In this document: positions 4,586-7,210 of the stretch, piece after piece
How the letters are laid out: each line of letters begins with the position of its first letter
How positions within the stretch are numbered: position 1 is the first letter of the stretch
From: Candidatus Kuenenbacteria bacterium GW2011_GWA2_42_15
GTDB lineage: Bacteria > Patescibacteriota > Patescibacteriia > UBA2196 > GWA2-42-15
Assembly: GCA_000998185.1 (NCBI GenBank)
Contig: LCCW01000034.1
Span: 1-7,210 of the forward strand
Direction: 5' to 3'
DNA length: 7,210 bases
The notes under the pieces: model-generated
What the model was told of the DNA's origin: nothing
Database searches by the model: none
What the model saw: the letters and a program-made list of their open reading frames with translations, nothing else
Program-made: the position numbers and the translations under genes

Positions 4586-6208
4586 CTACATCATCCCCTC
4601 GCCCAGGCCATTATTATGGGCTAGCTCTTTTCTCTCTGGCAACTCAACCACTACCACTTCAGTGGTCAAAAGCAAAGAAGCGATGGATGCCGCGTTCTGC
4701 AGAGCTGATCTTGTCACCTTGGTCGGATCAATAATGCCGGACTCAACCAAATCCTCATATTTATTCGTCTTGGCGTTATAACCAAAATTCCCTTCGTGTT
4801 TTTTAATTTCCTCCACTACCACCGCGCCGTCTTTGCCGGCATTAAAGGCAATCTGCCTAGCCGGTTCTTCCAACGCTCTTTTTAAAATATTCAAGCCGAT
4901 CTGTTCTTCTCCTTCAAACTGCAAACCCTCAATCGCCTGCAGCGCTCTAATCAAAGCCACGCCACCGCCAACAATCACGCCTTCATCTACTGCCGCTTTG
5001 GTGGCTGAAAGAGCGTCTTCAATCCTGTGTTTTTTCTCTTTCATCTCCGTTTCCGTGGCCGCGCCGACTTTCAATACCGCCACACCGCCGGACAACTTGG
5101 CCAACCTTTCTTGCAATTTCTCTTTATCAAATGAGGAATCGGCCAATTCCGTCTCTTTTTTAATTGTCATAATTCTCTCTTCAATCGCCTTTTTGTCGCC
5201 CTTGCCCTCAACAATCATAGTGTTATCTTTGGTAGACACGACTTTTCTCGCCTCGCCCAAATCAGACAAATCTACGCTATCTAATTTTAAGCCGACCTCT
5301 TCGGAAATTACCCTGGCGCCTGTCAAAACAGCGATATCTTCCAACATTTCTTTCTTTCTGTCGCCATAACCCGGCGCCTTAACCGCCAAGACATTCAAAA
5401 TACCGCGCAACTTATTGACCACAAAAGTCGCCAAAGCCTCGCCTTCAACCTCATCAGCCACAATCACCAAATCCTTGCGACCGGTCCCGGCCACTTTTTC
5501 CAAAAGCGGCAAAACATCATTAATGGCGGTTATTTTTTTGTCGGTCACTAAGATATAAGGTTCCTGCCAGACTGCTTCCATCCTGTTTGGATCAGTCACC
5601 ATATAAGCCGAAACATAACCCTTATCAAACTGCATGCCCTCCACTATTTCTTTCCTAATGCCAAGCTCCTGCGATTCTTCTACCGTAATCACCCCGTCCT
5701 TGCCCACTTCTTTCATTACTTCGGCAATTATCTTGCCAATCTCCGGATCATTGGCCGAGATGGCAGCCACATGGGCGATATCTTCATTGGACTTAACCGG
5801 CTTGGAAACTTTTTCTTGCAAAACCTTGACGATTTCTTCCACGCCTTTCTCAATACCACGCTTGATGTCTGGCGCGCTGCCGCCGGCCGCCACATTTTTA
5901 ACGCCCTCGGCAATGATGCTTTGCGCCAAAAGGGTGGCCGTTGTCGTGCCGTCTCCGGCCACCTCATTTGTTTTAGTGGCGACTTCTTTCAAAAGTTCCG
6001 CGCCGATATTTTCAAACTTATCTTCCAGCTCAATCTCCTTGGCCACGGTTACTCCATCTTTGGTAATGGTCGGGGAACCAAAACTTTCTCCCAAAACCAC
6101 ATTGCGGCCTTTGGGCCCGAGCGTCACTTTAACGGCATTTGCCAATTTATCTACGCCAGCCTTCAGTCCCTGACGTGCCTTTTCCTCAAAAAAAATTTGT
6201 TTTGCCAT
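4586..6208 (-). CDS. groEL: Chaperonin GroEL (Hsp60)
   Basis: ATP-driven 14-subunit cytoplasmic folding chamber acting with GroES. The 540-residue protein aligns along its whole length with the family (E. coli 548). The equatorial domain has GPKGRNVVLG (31-40), DGVTVAKEI (51-59) and the ATP motif GDGTTT (85-90, with D86). D398 of IEDALSATKAA is the expected ATP-hydrolysis aspartate. The chaperonin signature AAVDEGVIVGGG lies at 405-416. The apical domain covers about 191-374. The C-terminal tail is short and atypical: after VVVELPERKE it ends AHNNGLGEGMM, without the GGM repeats usual in bacteria. The start ATG at 6208 gives the standard MAKQI beginning. The Shine-Dalgarno sequence is weak to absent in the 66-nt spacer, so translation may depend on groES or local structure. 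It is the second gene of the CIRCE-controlled groES-groEL operon; stop TAG. Confidence 0.98.
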   Translation of the reverse strand: MAKQIFFEEKARQGLKAGVDKLANAVKVTLGPKGRNVVLGESFGSPTITKDGVTVAKEIELEDKFENIGAELLKEVATKTNEVAGDGTTTATLLAQSIIAEGVKNVAAGGSAPDIKRGIEKGVEEIVKVLQEKVSKPVKSNEDIAHVAAISANDPEIGKIIAEVMKEVGKDGVITVEESQELGIRKEIVEGMQFDKGYVSAYMVTDPNRMEAVWQEPYILVTDKKITAINDVLPLLEKVAGTGRKDLVIVADEVEGEALATFVVNKLRGILNVLAVKAPGYGDRKKEMLEDIAVLTGARVISEEVGLKLDSVDLSDLGEARKVVSTKDNTMIVEGKGDKKAIEERIMTIKKETELADSSFDKEKLQERLAKLSGGVAVLKVGAATETEMKEKKHRIEDALSATKAAVDEGVIVGGGVALIRALQAIEGLQFEGEEQIGLNILKRALEEPARQIAFNAGKDGAVVVEEIKKHEGNFGYNAKTNKYEDLVESGIIDPTKVTRSALQNAASIASLLLTTEVVVVELPERKELAHNNGLGEGMM

Positions 6209-6274
6209 ATTGTCTGTAAGTTAATTTATAAATTTTCGAAATATTCACGCGAATATTCGCAAACTACTCTTTGG
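6209..6274 (-). other. groES-groEL spacer with small AU-rich structures
   Basis: The 66-nt spacer contains a 7-bp hairpin, AATATTC (6240-6246) against GAATATT (6251-6257), tetraloop ACGC on the plus strand, and a 12-bp palindrome AATTTATAAATT (6223-6234). No AGGAGG-like sequence precedes the groEL start. The structures could tune mRNA stability or the groES:groEL ratio; this is inference. Confidence 0.35.
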
Positions 6275-6565
6275 CTACTCTATAATGGCGATTACCTCGG
6301 ACTCTGACAGCACTAAAAATTCTTCGCCATTCATCTTTATCTCGTCCGGCGAATATTTCTTAAATAATATTTTTTGACCCGGCTTAACTGACATGTCCAG
6401 CCGCTGGCCATTGTCCGAAACCCTGCCTGGCCCGACTGCCACGACTTCACCGGTTTCCGGCTTTTCTTTATCCACAGTTTCAGGCAAAACTATACCTGAT
6501 TTAGTGGTTTTATCCTCTAATATTGGCTTGACGATTAAATGATCGCCCAATGGTTTTAGCTTCAT
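6275..6565 (-). CDS. groES: Co-chaperonin GroES (Hsp10)
   Basis: Forms the heptameric lid of the GroEL chamber in the cytoplasm. The 96-residue length matches the family (E. coli 97). It begins MKLKPLGDHLIVKP, the typical start, and has the mobile loop at about 17-31 with the GroEL-contacting hydrophobic IVL (25-27) in KSGIVLPE. GEVVAVGPG (39-47) and the PGQKILFKKY stretch (63-72) are also standard; the end reads SEVIAIIE. The frame is open further upstream to an ATG at 6631, but that start lies inside the CIRCE operator and would add 22 residues foreign to the family. The ATG at 6565 follows a good AAGGAG Shine-Dalgarno sequence four bases away. First gene of the groE operon; stop TAG. Confidence 0.97.
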   Translation of the reverse strand: MKLKPLGDHLIVKPILEDKTTKSGIVLPETVDKEKPETGEVVAVGPGRVSDNGQRLDMSVKPGQKILFKKYSPDEIKMNGEEFLVLSESEVIAIIE

Positions 6566-6569
6566 ATTT

Positions 6570-6602
6570 CTCCTTTTTTTATTGAGTCTTTTACTCAATA
6601 AA
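6570..6602 (-). promoter_or_regulatory. groES leader hairpin and Shine-Dalgarno sequence
   Basis: In the mRNA, TTTATTGAGT and ACTCAATAAA (plus-strand arms 6578-6587 and 6593-6602) form a perfect 10-bp stem with a 5-nt loop. It ends 3-4 nt before the AGGAG (6570-6574) that serves groES. With only two G-C pairs it would melt readily on warming. It lacks the position of a terminator. It may stabilise the 5' end of the message or modulate ribosome access. Confidence 0.5.
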
Positions 6603-6618
6603 GTTAGTTGATTAATAT

Positions 6619-6645
6619 TTAGCACTCTCAACGGTAAAGTGCCAA
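6619..6645 (-). promoter_or_regulatory. CIRCE operator (HrcA binding site)
   Basis: The CIRCE consensus is TTAGCACTC-N9-GAGTGCTAA. Read on the minus strand, the left arm is TTGGCACTT (7 of 9 positions), the spacer is exactly 9 nt, and the right arm GAGTGCTAA is perfect. It lies about 10 nt downstream of the predicted start of transcription and upstream of groES, the classical location. HrcA repressor bound here would block groE transcription until heat stress; hrcA itself is not in the window. Confidence 0.93.
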
Positions 6646-6661
6646 TTCAATATCTTCTATT

Positions 6662-6690
6662 ATCTTAAACCAACGAAAAAACCTTGTCAA
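6662..6690 (-). promoter_or_regulatory. Sigma-70-type promoter of groES-groEL
   Basis: On the minus strand TTGACA (6685-6690), 17-nt spacer, TAAGAT (6662-6667). The -35 is perfect and the -10 matches at 4 of 6 positions. The expected start near 6655 places the CIRCE element in the first 40 nt of the transcript and gives a leader of about 90 nt. Confidence 0.75.
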
Positions 6691-6700
6691 GGGCATGTAC

Positions 6701-6789
6701 AAGATGACCATATCGGTAACATCTTTGTTGATTTAGGTCTCCCCGCCTGAACCTAAATATTTGGTCAGCAATAGAAAGCCTGCTATTGC
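6701..6789. other. Three consecutive hairpins between the ligase gene and the groE promoter
   Basis: AAGATG(ACC) with (GGT)aaCATCTT at 6701-6725; ATTTAGGT with ACCTAAAT at 6731-6738 and 6751-6758, 12-nt C-rich loop on the plus strand; GCAATAG with CTATTGC at 6768-6774 and 6783-6789. None is followed by a U-run on either strand. They may mark the 3' end of the upstream ligase transcript, but they are not standard intrinsic terminators. Confidence 0.35.
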
Positions 6790-6876
6790 AATTTCGTTGC
6801 CAGCAAATTAAAACCTATCTACAATTTCCCAAACCTCTAGTTTAATCTACAAGATTGAAGCAATGCCAACATCTTG

Positions 6877-7210
6877 TCAATTATTAAAATTTCCTTCTTG
6901 ATAAGCCAACCCTGCCGTAAGCCATAAAATATACATCCCACTCCCAGTCGTCCACCAAAAATGGTCAAAAAGCAATAAACAATAAACAATAATCAGCACA
7001 CCAAAATAACCCTGAGCTCTTTTTTTAAATAATAATTTAACAATATAATAGTTTAACAATATCACTGTCAAAAAACCTATAATGCCCAGTTCTCCAAAAA
7101 TAATTAGTGGAATATTATGCACTGGCTGAATATACCAGACTGGTTCATCGGGGTATCTCTCTTTTAATTCATCGGCATAATTGCCAACCCCGACTCCCAG
7201 CAAAAAATTA
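6877..7210 (-). CDS. O-antigen ligase/polymerase-type membrane protein, C-terminal part
   Basis: Partial gene: the 5' end lies beyond the right edge and 110 C-terminal codons are visible. The sequence begins NFLLGVGVGNY and continues through a periplasmic-loop-like stretch (KERYPDEPVWYIQPVHN) into HNIPLIIFGELGIIGF. The G-x-G-x-x-N-(Y/F) motif followed by HN and E-x-G-I-I-G-F is typical of the Wzy_C family (O-antigen ligase WaaL, polymerase Wzy, protein glycosylating PglL). At least two membrane segments follow (about GIIGFLTVILLNYYIVKLLF and FGVLIIVYCLLLFDHFW), ending in TGSGMYILWLTAGLAYQ. It would join or polymerise lipid-linked glycans at the outer face of the membrane; which of these activities cannot be told. 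Stop TGA at 6877-6879; a 7-bp inverted repeat (6849-6855/6871-6877) overlaps the stop. Confidence 0.8.
   Translation of the reverse strand, partial: NFLLGVGVGNYADELKERYPDEPVWYIQPVHNIPLIIFGELGIIGFLTVILLNYYIVKLLFKKRAQGYFGVLIIVYCLLLFDHFWWTTGSGMYILWLTAGLAYQEGNFNN

Noticed and set aside
4833..6307. Long plus-strand frames opposite groEL (4833-5369, 5634-6173, 5771-6307)
   Set aside because: Antisense shadows of a highly conserved coding sequence; no independent start signals or domains.
6566..6631. Longer GroES start at 6631
   Set aside because: The start codon lies inside the CIRCE element and the added residues are foreign to the family.
1..7210. tRNA, rRNA, CRISPR arrays, insertion sequences with transposase, alternative genetic code
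   Set aside because: No T-loop motif, rRNA signature, regular spaced repeats or transposase domain was found. TGA ends the ligase-type gene at a plausible C-terminus, so there is no sign of TGA reassignment.

Overview
The window carries four complete or near-complete genes and one gene cut by the right edge, all on the minus strand, plus a gene-poor left end of about 1.4 kb. Read in the direction of transcription (right to left) the order is: the C-terminal end of an O-antigen ligase/polymerase-type membrane protein (runs off the right edge), groES-groEL with a CIRCE/HrcA heat-shock operator, a small Tic20-like (DUF4870-type) membrane protein, phosphoenolpyruvate synthase (ppsA), then a long stretch without a convincing gene.

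The sequence suggests a bacterium of the candidate phyla radiation (Patescibacteria/Parcubacteria type). The grounds are indirect: moderate to low GC, compact genes with short or missing Shine-Dalgarno sequences, and intergenic clutter made of short GC-rich palindromes. One of these is the 20-bp palindrome CCTGCCTGCCGGCAGGCAGG, whose translation (LPAGRQA) I remember as a recurrent contaminant of predicted proteins from that group. TGA, TAG and TAA all appear as stop codons. The taxonomic call is an inference, not a demonstration.

The groE operon is the best understood part. A TTGACA-17-TAAGAT promoter is followed by a CIRCE element with one perfect arm, a 10-bp A+U-rich hairpin, a Shine-Dalgarno sequence, groES, a 66-nt spacer and groEL. 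The membrane-protein gene and ppsA each have their own extended -10 promoter, so they look like separate units, with a hairpin terminator between them.

The most unusual part is the gene-poor left end. Two diverged copies of a regulatory block lie about 600 bp apart. Each contains three copies of a 9-bp site TATC(C/G)GATA in the same order and orientation. All six sites are exact although the sequence between them has drifted. In one copy the sites bracket a perfect consensus promoter (TTGACA-17-TATAAT) firing leftward; in the other copy the promoter has decayed. This looks like a dedicated operator for an unidentified regulator, with no obvious protein gene downstream. The same region holds an intrinsic terminator, a possible three-way-junction RNA fold and a candidate small RNA on the plus strand.
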